Numbered from the stretch's first letter, positions 16,324 through 24,575 are shown. The stretch: 64,000 nt of DNA from Microlunatus lacustris (GCA_039527025.1 BAAAJN010000010.1:94145-158144); one strand, 5' to 3'. Numbers and translations: made by a program. The notes: generated from the sequence alone by a model not told the origin.

Positions 16324-18746
16324 CCGCCTGCACCGAACCCGGCTGCTCCGGGTCCTACGTCGACGGCTACTGCGACGTCTGCGGCTCGCCCGAGGCCACG
16401 CCGACCGCGCCACCGGTCGGCACCCCGACCGGAGCCGCCCCGGTTGCCGTCGGGCTGGCGCCCGGACGCTGCGCCCAGCCCGGCTGCACCGGGTCCTACG
16501 TCGACGGCTACTGCGACGTCTGCGGCTCACCGAGCCCGCCCGGTGTCGAGCCCGCACCGGGCTCGGGACCTCGGCCGGCCGCGACCGGCGGACCCGAGCA
16601 CCCGCTCGACGACGGCAGCGCCACCGGACCGGCCGGGGCCGCCTCCACCCGCACCCGGGGATCCAGCCGGCTCGACTCCGCGGCCCTCGGCTCCCGCCGG
16701 GCGGCCTCGTCCGGCTCCCAGATCACCACCCGCGTCCGCTCCAGCTCGACCCGGATGCGGGCGGCCCGGCTCGGCGCCGGGCTGACCCGGGTCCCGCCGG
16801 CCCCGGTGGTGGACGCCTCCCAGGCGGTGATGGCCGACCCCGTCGTCCCCGAGGACAAGCGCACCTGCTCGGTCTGCGGGAACGCGGTCGGCCGCTCCCG
16901 AGACGGTCGGCCGGGCCGGCCCGAGGGGTTCTGCCCGCGCTGCGGCAGCGCCTACTCCTTCACCCCGAAGCTCCGCGCCGGCGACGTGGTGGCCGACCAG
17001 TACGAGGTGGCCGGCTGCCTGGCGCACGGCGGGCTCGGCTGGATCTACCTGGCCCGGGACCGGAACGTCTCCAACCGCTGGGTCGTCCTCAAGGGCCTGC
17101 TGAACACCGGCGACGCCGACGCGCTGGCGGTGGCCATCGTCGAGCAGCAGTTCCTCGCCCAGGTCGAGCACCCGCTGATCGTCGAGATCTACAACTTCGT
17201 CACCCACGACTCCGGCGACGGTCAGCAGGCCGGCTACATCGTGATGGAGTACGTCGGCGGGGTCTCGCTCAAGCAGATCCTCAAGGCCCGGATGCGCGCC
17301 AACGGGGGCACCTTCGACCCGCTGCCCGTCGACCAGGCGCTGGCCTACATCCTCGAGGTGCTGCCCGCCTTCAGCTACCTGCACGACCTCGGCCTCGTCT
17401 ACTGCGACTTCAAGCCCGACAACCTCATCCAGGTCGGCGACGCGGTCAAGCTGATCGATCTCGGCGGCGTCCGCCGGCTCGACGACGACGACTCCGCCAT
17501 CTACGGCACCGTCGGCTACCAGGCGCCGGAGGTGGCCCGGCTGGGCACCAGCGTGGCCTCCGACATCTACACCATCGGCCGCACGCTCGTCGTGCTGATG
17601 ACGGAGTTCCGCGGCTACCAGACGCGCTACGTCGCCAGCCTGCCGCCGGTCGAGGAGACGCCGCTGTTCGTCCGGCACGACTCGCTGTACCGCCTGGTGG
17701 CCAAGGCCTGCGCCCCCGAGCCCGCCGACCGGTTCGCGTCGGTCGACGAGCTCCGGGTGCAGCTGCTCGGCGTCCTCCGCGAGGTGGTGGCCGAGCAGAC
17801 CCCCGGCACCGCGCTCACCTCGGCGGCCAGCGTGCTCTTCGAGGCGCCGGCGGTGCTCGGGTCGACGCTGGAGTGGGACGCGCTGCCGGCGCTGCGGGTC
17901 GACACCAGCGACTCCCAGTACGGCCGGCTGGAGGACGCGGCGGCCGTCGACGACCCGGTCGAGCAGCTGCGGCGGCTGGCCGACGCCCCGCAGACGTCCC
18001 CGGAGATCTGGCTGGCGCGCGGCCGGGCGGCGCTGGCGCTGCGCCGCCCGCAGGACGTCGACCACTGCGTGGAGGCGATGCTGGCCGACGACCCCTGGGA
18101 GTGGCGGGCGGTCTGGCTGAGCGGGCTGTCGGCGTTGCAGCGCCGGGACCACCGCGCCGCGCAGGCGGCGTTCAACGCGGTGTACGGGCAGGTGCCGGGC
18201 GAGCTCGCGCCCAAGCTGGCGCTGGCCCTGGCCTGCGAGCGCGGCGGCGAGGACGTGGTGGCCGAGAACCTCTACCGCACCTGCGCCGGCACCGACGCCA
18301 ACTACGTCGCGCCGGCGGCGTTCGGGCTGGCGCGGATCCGTCGGGCCCGCGGTGACGTCGCCGGGGCCGTCGCGGCACTGGACCTGGTGCCCTCCACCAG
18401 CCGCGGCTACACCGACGCCCGCCGGCTGCGCGCGTCCTCCCTGGCTGAGGACGGCGACGGCCTGCCCGCGCTGGGCCAGGCGATGGACAGCCTGGGCGGG
18501 GTCCGGCTCGACCCGCAGGAGGAGGCGCGGCTGAGCGTCCAGATCCTGACCCGGGCGCTGAGCCTGGTCGACCAGGGCGGACCCCGCGACGACCTCCGGA
18601 TCGGCACCCACCCCGCCCGCTCGGAGGAGCTGCGCGACGGGCTGGAGGCGGCCTACCGGCGGTGGGCCGCCACGGAGTCCGACGAGCATCGCCGCTGGTC
18701 GCTGGTGGACCAGGCCAACGAGGTGCGAAGGTGGACCCTGCGATGA
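16320..18746 (+). CDS. pknG: PknG-type serine/threonine protein kinase with extra zinc-ribbon repeats
   Basis: An 808-residue cytosolic kinase. The N-terminus has two near-identical Cys4 modules (C4, C9, C18, C21 and C51, C56, C65, C68), then the PknG rubredoxin (C183, C186, C205, C208), the kinase domain with lysine 258 in VVLK, the catalytic loop YCDFKPDN (361-368), DLGG (380-383) in place of DFG, and GYQAPE, and finally a TPR region to the end. Mycobacterial PknG (about 750 residues) phosphorylates GarA to release glutamate dehydrogenase from inhibition. The two extra zinc modules are not standard. GTG start overlaps the upstream gene; the stop overlaps the PP2C gene (ATGA). Confidence 0.95.
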   Translation: MTACTEPGCSGSYVDGYCDVCGSPEATPTAPPVGTPTGAAPVAVGLAPGRCAQPGCTGSYVDGYCDVCGSPSPPGVEPAPGSGPRPAATGGPEHPLDDGSATGPAGAASTRTRGSSRLDSAALGSRRAASSGSQITTRVRSSSTRMRAARLGAGLTRVPPAPVVDASQAVMADPVVPEDKRTCSVCGNAVGRSRDGRPGRPEGFCPRCGSAYSFTPKLRAGDVVADQYEVAGCLAHGGLGWIYLARDRNVSNRWVVLKGLLNTGDADALAVAIVEQQFLAQVEHPLIVEIYNFVTHDSGDGQQAGYIVMEYVGGVSLKQILKARMRANGGTFDPLPVDQALAYILEVLPAFSYLHDLGLVYCDFKPDNLIQVGDAVKLIDLGGVRRLDDDDSAIYGTVGYQAPEVARLGTSVASDIYTIGRTLVVLMTEFRGYQTRYVASLPPVEETPLFVRHDSLYRLVAKACAPEPADRFASVDELRVQLLGVLREVVAEQTPGTALTSAASVLFEAPAVLGSTLEWDALPALRVDTSDSQYGRLEDAAAVDDPVEQLRRLADAPQTSPEIWLARGRAALALRRPQDVDHCVEAMLADDPWEWRAVWLSGLSALQRRDHRAAQAAFNAVYGQVPGELAPKLALALACERGGEDVVAENLYRTCAGTDANYVAPAAFGLARIRRARGDVAGAVAALDLVPSTSRGYTDARRLRASSLAEDGDGLPALGQAMDSLGGVRLDPQEEARLSVQILTRALSLVDQGGPRDDLRIGTHPARSEELRDGLEAAYRRWAATESDEHRRWSLVDQANEVRRWTLR

Positions 18747-19867
18747 CCGACACCTCCTCCCCAGCCCCGGCCGGCCCCGCGGCCGACCCCCGTCGGCTGA
18801 CCTGCCCCTCCTGCGGAGCCGACGTCACCGACGCCGAGCGCTTCTGCGAGGCCTGCGGCGCCCCGCTCAGCCCCACGACCGAGGCCGTGGCCAGCACCGA
18901 CGCCGGCGCCGAGGCCCCCGTCGAGCTCAGCCGCCCGGTCGGCGCGACCGCCGTCGACCCGACCGCCGCTCCTCCGGCCGCCCCGACGTGCACCAGCTGC
19001 GGCGGCACGGTGGGCGAGGACGGCTACTGCACCACCTGCGGCACCAAGGCGCCCAGCCCCCGCGACCACTACGTCGAGCAGCCGGCGACCTGGGTGGCCG
19101 CCGTCTGCGACCGCGGCATCCGGCACCACCGCAACGAGGACGCCACCGCGGTCGCCGCCGACCCCGAGCCCGGCTCCCGCGCGGTGCTCGTGGTCTGCGA
19201 CGGCGTCTCCACCTCCACCGACTCCGACGTGGCCGCCCTGGCCGGGGCCCGCAGCGCCCGGGACGTGCTGGTCGGCGCCCGGCCCACCGGGATGGGCGTC
19301 GCCGCCAGCCGGGCCGCGGCGCTGGCCCAGTCCCTCGGGGTCGCCTCGGCGCAGGCCAACGAGGCCGTCATCGCCAACACCGACCCCGACAGCGACAACG
19401 CCGCCTCCTGCACCTTCGCCGCCGCCGTGCTCGAGGGCGACCTCGTCGTCTTCGGCAGCGTCGGCGACAGCCGGGTCTACTGGCTGCCCGACGCCGGGGC
19501 CGGCGACCCCCTGCAGCTCAGCGTCGACGACTCGATGGCCCAGGTGCGGATCGAGATGGGCGTCGACCGGGTGGAGGCCGAGAACGGCCCGCAGGCGCAC
19601 GCGATCACCAAGTGGCTGGGCCGCGACAGCACCGACGTGGTGCCCCGCACCGGGTCCATCGCCCTGGGCGTACCCGGCTGGCTGATGGTCTGCTCCGACG
19701 GGCTGTGGAACTACTGCTCCGCCGCCGCCGACCTGCAGGCCCTGGTGGCTGCGACCTCGGCACGGACGGGGACCTCCCCCCTGCCGCTGGCCGAGGCGCT
19801 GGTCGCCTGGGCCAACGCCCAGGGCGGTCGCGACAACATCAGCGTCGCCCTCGCCCGGCACGCCTGA
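18743..19867 (+). CDS. PP2C-family protein phosphatase with two N-terminal zinc ribbons
   Basis: A 374-residue metal-dependent Ser/Thr phosphatase. Two Cys4 ribbons come first (C21, C24, C35, C38 and C83, C86, C96, C99), then the PP2C domain with CDRGIRHHRNEDA, VVCDGVS, GSVGDSRVYWL, CSDGLWNY and the C-terminal RDNISVAL, so the metal-binding aspartates are present. No transmembrane segment, unlike PstP. Starting on the last bases of pknG, it is probably the dedicated counter-enzyme to PknG. The second ribbon (GEDGYCTTCG) resembles the modules in PknG and the FHA protein. Confidence 0.92.
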   Translation: MTDTSSPAPAGPAADPRRLTCPSCGADVTDAERFCEACGAPLSPTTEAVASTDAGAEAPVELSRPVGATAVDPTAAPPAAPTCTSCGGTVGEDGYCTTCGTKAPSPRDHYVEQPATWVAAVCDRGIRHHRNEDATAVAADPEPGSRAVLVVCDGVSTSTDSDVAALAGARSARDVLVGARPTGMGVAASRAAALAQSLGVASAQANEAVIANTDPDSDNAASCTFAAAVLEGDLVVFGSVGDSRVYWLPDAGAGDPLQLSVDDSMAQVRIEMGVDRVEAENGPQAHAITKWLGRDSTDVVPRTGSIALGVPGWLMVCSDGLWNYCSAAADLQALVAATSARTGTSPLPLAEALVAWANAQGGRDNISVALARHA

Positions 19868-19947
19868 GCCCTTCAACGGGCTCAGGGCACGGAGGCCACC
19901 GCCGCGGCCTGAGCCTGTCGAAGGCCGTTCGACGGGCTCAGGGCACA
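19868..19947. repeat. REP-like palindromic repeat cluster at a convergent junction
   Basis: A half copy (CTTCAACGGGCTCAGG at 19871-19886) is followed by a complete palindrome (19908-19942) made of CCTGAGCCTGTCGAAGG and TTCGACGGGCTCAGG. It fills the 84-base gap between the convergent PP2C and M48 genes and can fold into a strong hairpin, so it may double as a bidirectional terminator. Confidence 0.88.
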
Positions 19948-19951
19948 GCGC

Positions 19952-20998
19952 TCACGACGGCGGGCGGTTCTGGCCCTGCCACCAGTCGCGGACCCGGTTG
20001 GCGGCGAACCCGCCCACCGAACCGACCGCCGCCCCGATCTTGCCGACGACGCTGACCAGCGGGTCCGAGGAGCTGCTGAACGACTTCTGGTACGACGCCG
20101 CGGCCGCCCGGACGTCCTCGCTGATCGGGGCGCTCGCGTCGTCCTCGCGGCGCAGGTAGTCCCCGGCCAGGATGGCCCGGTACTCCCCGCCGGCCGCCCA
20201 CTGCTGCAGCTCGGCGGCCCGGAGCGCGGCCATCGGGTGGGTCTGGCCCGAGATCTGCAGCAGCTTGAGCACCGAGTCGCGGACGTCGCCGCTGGACTGG
20301 TACTCCCGGGCCTGGTCGAGGAAGCCGGCGACGTCCATGTCGTCGGGGTGCAGCGCCCCGGCCAGGGCGGCGTGCACCTTGAGCGCGGCGGCCGGGTCCT
20401 GGGTGCAGAGCAGGCCGGCGCGGTCGGCTGACAGCTCGGCCTTGCGGTACCACTCGTGCAGGGCCAGCACGATGGCGCGCAGCCCCCACGCGCCCAGCGG
20501 AAGCCACTGCACGTTCGCCGAGATCGCCACCAGCTGGGTGAGCACCATCCGGTAGAGCCCGTGACCGGACAGCACGTGGCCGACCTCGTGGCCGATGACG
20601 AAGCGCATCCCGTCGGCGTCGAGCAGCTGCAGCATGCCGGTGGTGGTGACGATGATCGGCCGGTCGGTGCCCAGCGTCATGGCGTCGGGGTGCGGGTCCT
20701 GGGTGACGTAGAGCTCGGGCACCCGCGGCAGGTCGAGGGCGGTGGCGCACTCGGTGACCATCACGTGCAGCTCGGGGTACTGCCGGGCCGAGACCCGGAC
20801 GGCGGTGGCCAGGTAGAGCAGCCGCTCGCTGCGCTCACCGACGGCGCCCAGCACCGCCTTGAGCACGGCGTCGAAGCCGGGGACGGCCCGCAGCGCCACC
20901 AGGGCGCCGCGGTCGGCGGGGTGCTCGTAGGCGCGGGGGCTGATGCCGGCGAAGCGGATCCGGCCCGGGCGCAGCTCACGGCTGGTGGCGTAGCTCAT
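19952..20998 (-). CDS. M48 family zinc metalloprotease
   Basis: A 348-residue protein with the M48 catalytic motif HEVGH (137-141) and the third zinc ligand glutamate in KAELSADRAG (about E187). A hydrophobic stretch lies at about 150-180, including LPLGAWGLRAIVLAL. This resembles HtpX/Oma1-type envelope peptidases, but with weak membrane character, and the first 60 residues lack a signal peptide. The C-terminal tail GAAVGSVGGFAANRVRDWW is glycine-rich then amphipathic. It is divergent from the VWA gene (130-base gap) and convergent with the PP2C gene, placing it physically inside the PknG module on the opposite strand. Confidence 0.88.
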   Translation of the reverse strand: MSYATSRELRPGRIRFAGISPRAYEHPADRGALVALRAVPGFDAVLKAVLGAVGERSERLLYLATAVRVSARQYPELHVMVTECATALDLPRVPELYVTQDPHPDAMTLGTDRPIIVTTTGMLQLLDADGMRFVIGHEVGHVLSGHGLYRMVLTQLVAISANVQWLPLGAWGLRAIVLALHEWYRKAELSADRAGLLCTQDPAAALKVHAALAGALHPDDMDVAGFLDQAREYQSSGDVRDSVLKLLQISGQTHPMAALRAAELQQWAAGGEYRAILAGDYLRREDDASAPISEDVRAAAASYQKSFSSSSDPLVSVVGKIGAAVGSVGGFAANRVRDWWQGQNRPPS

Positions 20999-21128
20999 GG
21001 CCGCGATCGTAGGCCGGACGCGGCTGCGGCGGGAGGTCCCGCACCGGCCTCCGGGGACCCTCTCCCGGCATACTGAGGTCGACGAGCCGGACCGCGGTCC
21101 GGGACCGACCCCAGGAGGACCTCACCCG

Positions 21129-22415
21129 ATGGCCGAGTTCAGCGCCAGCGTCTACCAGAACGAGTTCCTGCCCGACGGCGGCACCGACGTCAACGCGATC
21201 GTCACGCTGACCTGCACCGGCGCCGGGGCGGCCGGCCAGACCGGAGGTGGGGACGCGGGCGAGATCATCATCGTCGACACCTCAGGCTCGATGGGGCGCA
21301 CCAAGCTGGAGGCGGCGAAGATGGCGGCGGCCGCGGCGGTCGACCAGATCCTCGACGGCACCTGGTTCGCCGTCGTCGCCGGCAGCCACCAGGCCTACCT
21401 GGCCTTCCCTCCCGTGCGCAGCGGCGCCGGCCTGGTCCGGATGGACGCCGGCGCCCGGCACGCCGCCCACCAGGCCATCGCCCAGTTCCGATCCGACGGC
21501 GGCACCGCGATGGGCACCTGGCTGACCCTGGCCGGCCGGCTCTTCGACTCGGTGCCGGCACTGGCGCAGCGGCACGCGATCCTGCTCACCGACGGCGAGA
21601 ACCACAACGAGACGCCCGAGCAGCTGAGCACCGCCATCGCCGGCGTCACCGGCCGCTTCCAGTGCGACTGCCGCGGGGTCGGCGTCGACTGGCAGGTGGC
21701 CGAGGTCCGGCGGATCGCCCAGGCCCTGCTCGGCACCGTCGACATCATCCCCGACGCCGCCCTCATGCAGCAGGTCTTCGCCGAGCTGATGCAGCGCTCG
21801 ATGGCCCGTGGGGTCGCCCAGGCCTCGCTGCGGGTCTGGGCGCCGCAGGGGGCGGAGGTGCTGTTCGTCCGGCAGGTCGCCCCGACGGTGGAGGACCTGT
21901 CGGCCCGGCGGACCGCCGTCAACGCCCTGACCTCGGCCTTCCCCACCGGCTCCTGGGGCGACGAGTCCCGCGACTACCACGTCAGCGTGCGGCTCTCGGC
22001 GAAGGCGATCGGCCAGGAGCAGCTGGCCTCCCGGGTGCAGCTGGTGGTCGGTGACCAGGTCGTCGCCCAGGGCCTGGTCAAGGCGCGATGGTCCGACGAC
22101 GACAGCCTCACCACCCGGATCAACCCGGAGGTCGCGCACTACACCGGTCAGACCGAGCTGGCCGAGGCCATCCAGGACGGCCTGGCGGCGAAGGCCGCCG
22201 GGGACGAGGGGACGGCGACCACCAAGCTGGGCCGGGCCGTCCAGCTGGCCGCCGCCACCGGCAACGCGGAGGCGACCAGCCGGCTGCGCAAGGTCGTGGA
22301 CATCGACGACCCCGACACCGGCACCGTGCGGCTCCGTCGCGCCGTGGACAAGGCCGACGAGATGGCCCTGGACACCGCCTCCACCAAGACCACCCGCGTC
22401 CGGGCCCAGGGATGA
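21129..22415 (+). CDS. VWA domain protein of the PknG module
   Basis: A 428-residue cytosolic protein. The von Willebrand A domain begins at about residue 45 with an intact MIDAS motif in IIIVDTSGSMGRTK (DxSxS), followed by GGTAMGTW and LLTDGENHNE. The C-terminal part contains a beta-rich segment and then a helical tail around EATSRLRKVVDIDDPDTG. AGGAGG at about 21114 precedes the ATG at 21129. Upstream in-frame starts overlap the M48 promoter region. Proteins of this kind bind partners through a metal ion, here probably the FHA protein encoded by the overlapping next gene (ATGA). Confidence 0.9.
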   Translation: MAEFSASVYQNEFLPDGGTDVNAIVTLTCTGAGAAGQTGGGDAGEIIIVDTSGSMGRTKLEAAKMAAAAAVDQILDGTWFAVVAGSHQAYLAFPPVRSGAGLVRMDAGARHAAHQAIAQFRSDGGTAMGTWLTLAGRLFDSVPALAQRHAILLTDGENHNETPEQLSTAIAGVTGRFQCDCRGVGVDWQVAEVRRIAQALLGTVDIIPDAALMQQVFAELMQRSMARGVAQASLRVWAPQGAEVLFVRQVAPTVEDLSARRTAVNALTSAFPTGSWGDESRDYHVSVRLSAKAIGQEQLASRVQLVVGDQVVAQGLVKARWSDDDSLTTRINPEVAHYTGQTELAEAIQDGLAAKAAGDEGTATTKLGRAVQLAAATGNAEATSRLRKVVDIDDPDTGTVRLRRAVDKADEMALDTASTKTTRVRAQG

Positions 22416-23215
22416 GCGCCGTCTGCCCGGCGGGGCACCAGACCGTCGCCGCCGACTACTGCGACGTCTGCGGGTTGCCGGTGAACGCCGACGCGGCCGG
22501 CCCGGGCGCCGGACCGGCGTCGATCCGCGACGCGCCGACGGGCTCGCGGGTGCCGGTCTCCACCTCGGCTCCCGGCGCCGCCCAGTCCTGCCCGCACTGC
22601 AGCGCCCCCAACCCCGAGGACGCGCTGTTCTGCGAGGCGTGCGGCTACGACTTCACCACCGGGAGCATGCCTCGCCCGCTGAGCCCGCCCGACGCCGCCC
22701 CCGAGGCCCCGCCGGCCCCTCTGGCCCCTCCGGAGGCCGAGACGGACGCGGCCCCGACCGCCGCTCCCCGCCACCTCGTCGACACCGCGGGGGGCTCCGC
22801 GTTCGCCTGGGTGGTGGAGATCTGGGTCGACCCGTCCTGGTACCAGGCCCAGGAGAGCCCCGACCCGCTGCCCTCGGCCGGGCTGCCCGTGGTGCGGCCG
22901 CTGCGTGGGAAGTCGCTGCTGGTCGGCCGGGTGTCCCGGAGCCGCAACATCCACCCCGACGTCGACTGCGGCACCGACTCCGGCGTCAGCCGCCGGCAGT
23001 GCCAGCTGACCACCGACGGCAGCCGCTGGTGGGTCGAGGACCTCGACTCGGCCAACGGCACCTTCGTCGGCCCGGCCAGCGGTGCGCTGCCCGAGGACCC
23101 GGTCCCGGTCGGCAGCCGGCACGAGCTCAAGCCCGACGACCGGGTCTACGTCGGCGCCTGGACCCGGCTGGCGCTGCGCCCGGCGACCGAGGATGAGCTC
23201 GCGACGCTGCGCTGA
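22412..23215 (+). CDS. FHA domain protein with two zinc ribbons
   Basis: A 267-residue protein. N-terminal Cys-rich modules (C5, C17, C20 and C60, C63, C74, C77) come first, then a Pro/Ala linker and an FHA domain at about 140-260. The phosphothreonine-binding core is intact: LLVGRVSRSRNIHPDV, GVSRRQCQL and DLDSANGTFVG. The FHA domain is expected to read phosphothreonines made by the neighbouring PknG. The first ribbon contains YCDVCG, the same string as both extra modules of PknG. It overlaps the VWA gene by 4 bases. It is larger than GarA and has no N-terminal TxxT-type stretch that I can assign. Confidence 0.9.
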   Translation: MSAVCPAGHQTVAADYCDVCGLPVNADAAGPGAGPASIRDAPTGSRVPVSTSAPGAAQSCPHCSAPNPEDALFCEACGYDFTTGSMPRPLSPPDAAPEAPPAPLAPPEAETDAAPTAAPRHLVDTAGGSAFAWVVEIWVDPSWYQAQESPDPLPSAGLPVVRPLRGKSLLVGRVSRSRNIHPDVDCGTDSGVSRRQCQLTTDGSRWWVEDLDSANGTFVGPASGALPEDPVPVGSRHELKPDDRVYVGAWTRLALRPATEDELATLR

Positions 23216-23373
23216 GCCGCCGAGGACGAAGGTGCCACGTCCGGCGGGGCCACGCTGTCGGCGAACACCGCGCCGGTGCCGCGGTGCCGTGTGGCACGGT
23301 GGAGGCGAACGCGCTGACCTGCGCGACCCGGGCACGTCCGGGCCGAGGAGGCAGCAGGACAACAGGAGGATCT

Positions 23374-23598
23374 GTGGAGATCAAGGTCGGTATCCAGCAC
23401 GTCAACCGTGAGGTCGTGGTGGAGACCACCGAGACGGCCGCTGACGTCGAGCGCGCCTTCAGCGACGCCGTCGAGAACGCGGGCGTCTTCACCCTCGCCG
23501 ATGAGCGCGGCCGCAAGGTGCTCATCCCTTCGTCGAAGATCGCCTACGTCGACCTCGGCGAGGAGCACGCCCGCAAGGTGGGTTTCGGCACGCTCTGA
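23374..23598 (+). CDS. DUF3107 family small protein
   Basis: A 74-residue acidic protein beginning VEIKVGIQHVNREVVVET and ending RKVGFGTL, matching DUF3107 (Rv3208A/TB9.4 in mycobacteria). AGGAGG sits at 23365-23370, five bases before the GTG. The function is unknown. In Mycobacterium it neighbours the same ferritin-like and RhlE helicase genes as here, so the group is conserved across actinobacteria. Confidence 0.88.
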   Translation: MEIKVGIQHVNREVVVETTETAADVERAFSDAVENAGVFTLADERGRKVLIPSSKIAYVDLGEEHARKVGFGTL

Positions 23599-23624
23599 GC
23601 GAACGCGGCTGAGCACCCCCCGTG

Positions 23625-23735
23625 CCCTGAGCCTGTCGAAGGGCCTTCGACAAGCTCAGGCCGCGGGGGTCGACAAGCTCAGGCCGCGGGGGTCGACGAG
23701 CTCAGGCCGCGGGGGTCGACGAGCCCAGGCCGCGC
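23625..23735. repeat. REP-like palindrome expanded into 23-bp tandem copies
   Basis: A full palindrome (CCTGAGCCTGTCGAAGG then CTTCGACAAGCTCAGG) runs into about four tandem copies of a 23-base unit of the form GTCGACAAGCTCAGGCCGCG plus GGG. Copies differ by single bases (CAAGCTCA, CGAGCTCA, CGAGCCCA). It fills the gap between the convergent DUF3107 and ferritin-like genes. Confidence 0.88.
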
Positions 23736-23741
23736 TGGGCC

Positions 23742-24428
23742 TCAGGACTGCAGGCCCAGCGTCGCCATCCGGCGCGTGTGGTTCTCCACCAACCGGGAGA
23801 ACATCCGGCTGACCGCCGCCAGGTCCAGCCCGGGCCGGTCGACGGTTCCGGTCAGCAGACTGGTCAGGGCGTCCCGGTCGGCGGCGACCCGCTGGGCCTG
23901 GCTCAGCGCCTCGCCCACCAGCCGGCGTCCCCACAGGGCCAACCGGCCCCCGACCTTCGGGTCGTTCTCGATCGCGGAGCGCACCCGGCCCACCACGAAG
24001 TCGGCGTGCCCGCTGTCGGCCAGCACCTCGTGCACCAGGGCGCGGGTGTCGGCGTCCACGAAGGCCGCCACCTCGCGGTAGAAGTCGGCGGCGATCCCGT
24101 CGCCCACGTAGGCCTTGACCAGGCCCTCCAACCAGTCCTTCGGCCGGGTGTGCTCGTGGAAGCCGTTGAACGGCTCGTGGAAGGGCCGCATGGCCGCCAT
24201 CACGTCCACGTCGAACTCGGCCAGCCGGCTGCGGATCCGACCGAAGTGGTCGACCTGCCGTCCAGCCATCGTCGCCAGCTGCACCTTGTCGGCCAGCGTC
24301 GGCGCCATCCGCGCGTCCTCGGCCAGCCGGTCGAACGCGGTCAGCGCGCCGTAGGCCAGCAGCCCCAGCAGGTCGAGAGCACCCGCTCGGTACGCCTCAT
24401 CCGGTCCCGCTCCCGCGTCCTCGTCCAC
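23742..24428 (-). CDS. ferritin-like fold protein
   Basis: A 228-residue helical protein recognised as the actinobacterial ferritin-like fold family, distantly similar to MiaE-type tRNA hydroxylases. Segments such as DKVQLATMAGRQVDHFGRI and ALVHEVLADSGHADFVVGRV suggest the helices that hold a di-iron site in the family. I cannot confirm all ligands by eye. The gene order DUF3107 / ferritin-like / rhlE mirrors Rv3208A-Rv3210c-Rv3211. It is divergent from the helicase gene with a 147-base gap. Confidence 0.75.
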   Translation of the reverse strand: MDEDAGAGPDEAYRAGALDLLGLLAYGALTAFDRLAEDARMAPTLADKVQLATMAGRQVDHFGRIRSRLAEFDVDVMAAMRPFHEPFNGFHEHTRPKDWLEGLVKAYVGDGIAADFYREVAAFVDADTRALVHEVLADSGHADFVVGRVRSAIENDPKVGGRLALWGRRLVGEALSQAQRVAADRDALTSLLTGTVDRPGLDLAAVSRMFSRLVENHTRRMATLGLQS

Positions 24429-24480
24429 GTCGGCAGCCTAGCCAGCGCGCCGCTCATTCGGTTGCAGGGCCGTCCGGGGC

Positions 24481-24486
24481 TAGAAT
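24481..24486 (+). promoter_or_regulatory. candidate -10 box of the RhlE-type helicase gene
   Basis: TAGAAT is a good -10 match and lies about 90 bases before the GTG start. The -35 region is weak (a TTCGGT-like stretch around 24457). The implied leader contains two perfect inverted repeats, annotated separately. Confidence 0.45.
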
Positions 24487-24495
24487 GAGGCCCGT

Positions 24496-24513
24496 ACGCA
24501 TCAGGTGATGCGT
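24496..24513 (+). promoter_or_regulatory. perfect inverted repeat at the start of the helicase leader
   Basis: ACGCATCA, GG, TGATGCGT is an exact 8+8 inverted repeat lying 10 bases after the -10 box. It could be a DNA operator or the top of an RNA structure. The 2-base spacer is short for an RNA loop, though opening one pair makes it possible. Confidence 0.55.
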
Positions 24514-24540
24514 CCCTGGTAAGACGTCCGTGCTCCTCGA

Positions 24541-24562
24541 CGCGCCGCTCGGAAGCGGCGCG
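24541..24562 (+). promoter_or_regulatory. 9-bp hairpin next to the ribosome-binding site of the helicase gene
   Basis: CGCGCCGCT pairs exactly with AGCGGCGCG around a CGGA loop. The 3' arm ends where the GAGAGG ribosome-binding site begins (24562-24567), 8 bases before the GTG start. Folding could therefore control access to the start. Confidence 0.6.
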
Positions 24563-24575
24563 AGAGGCATCGGCG

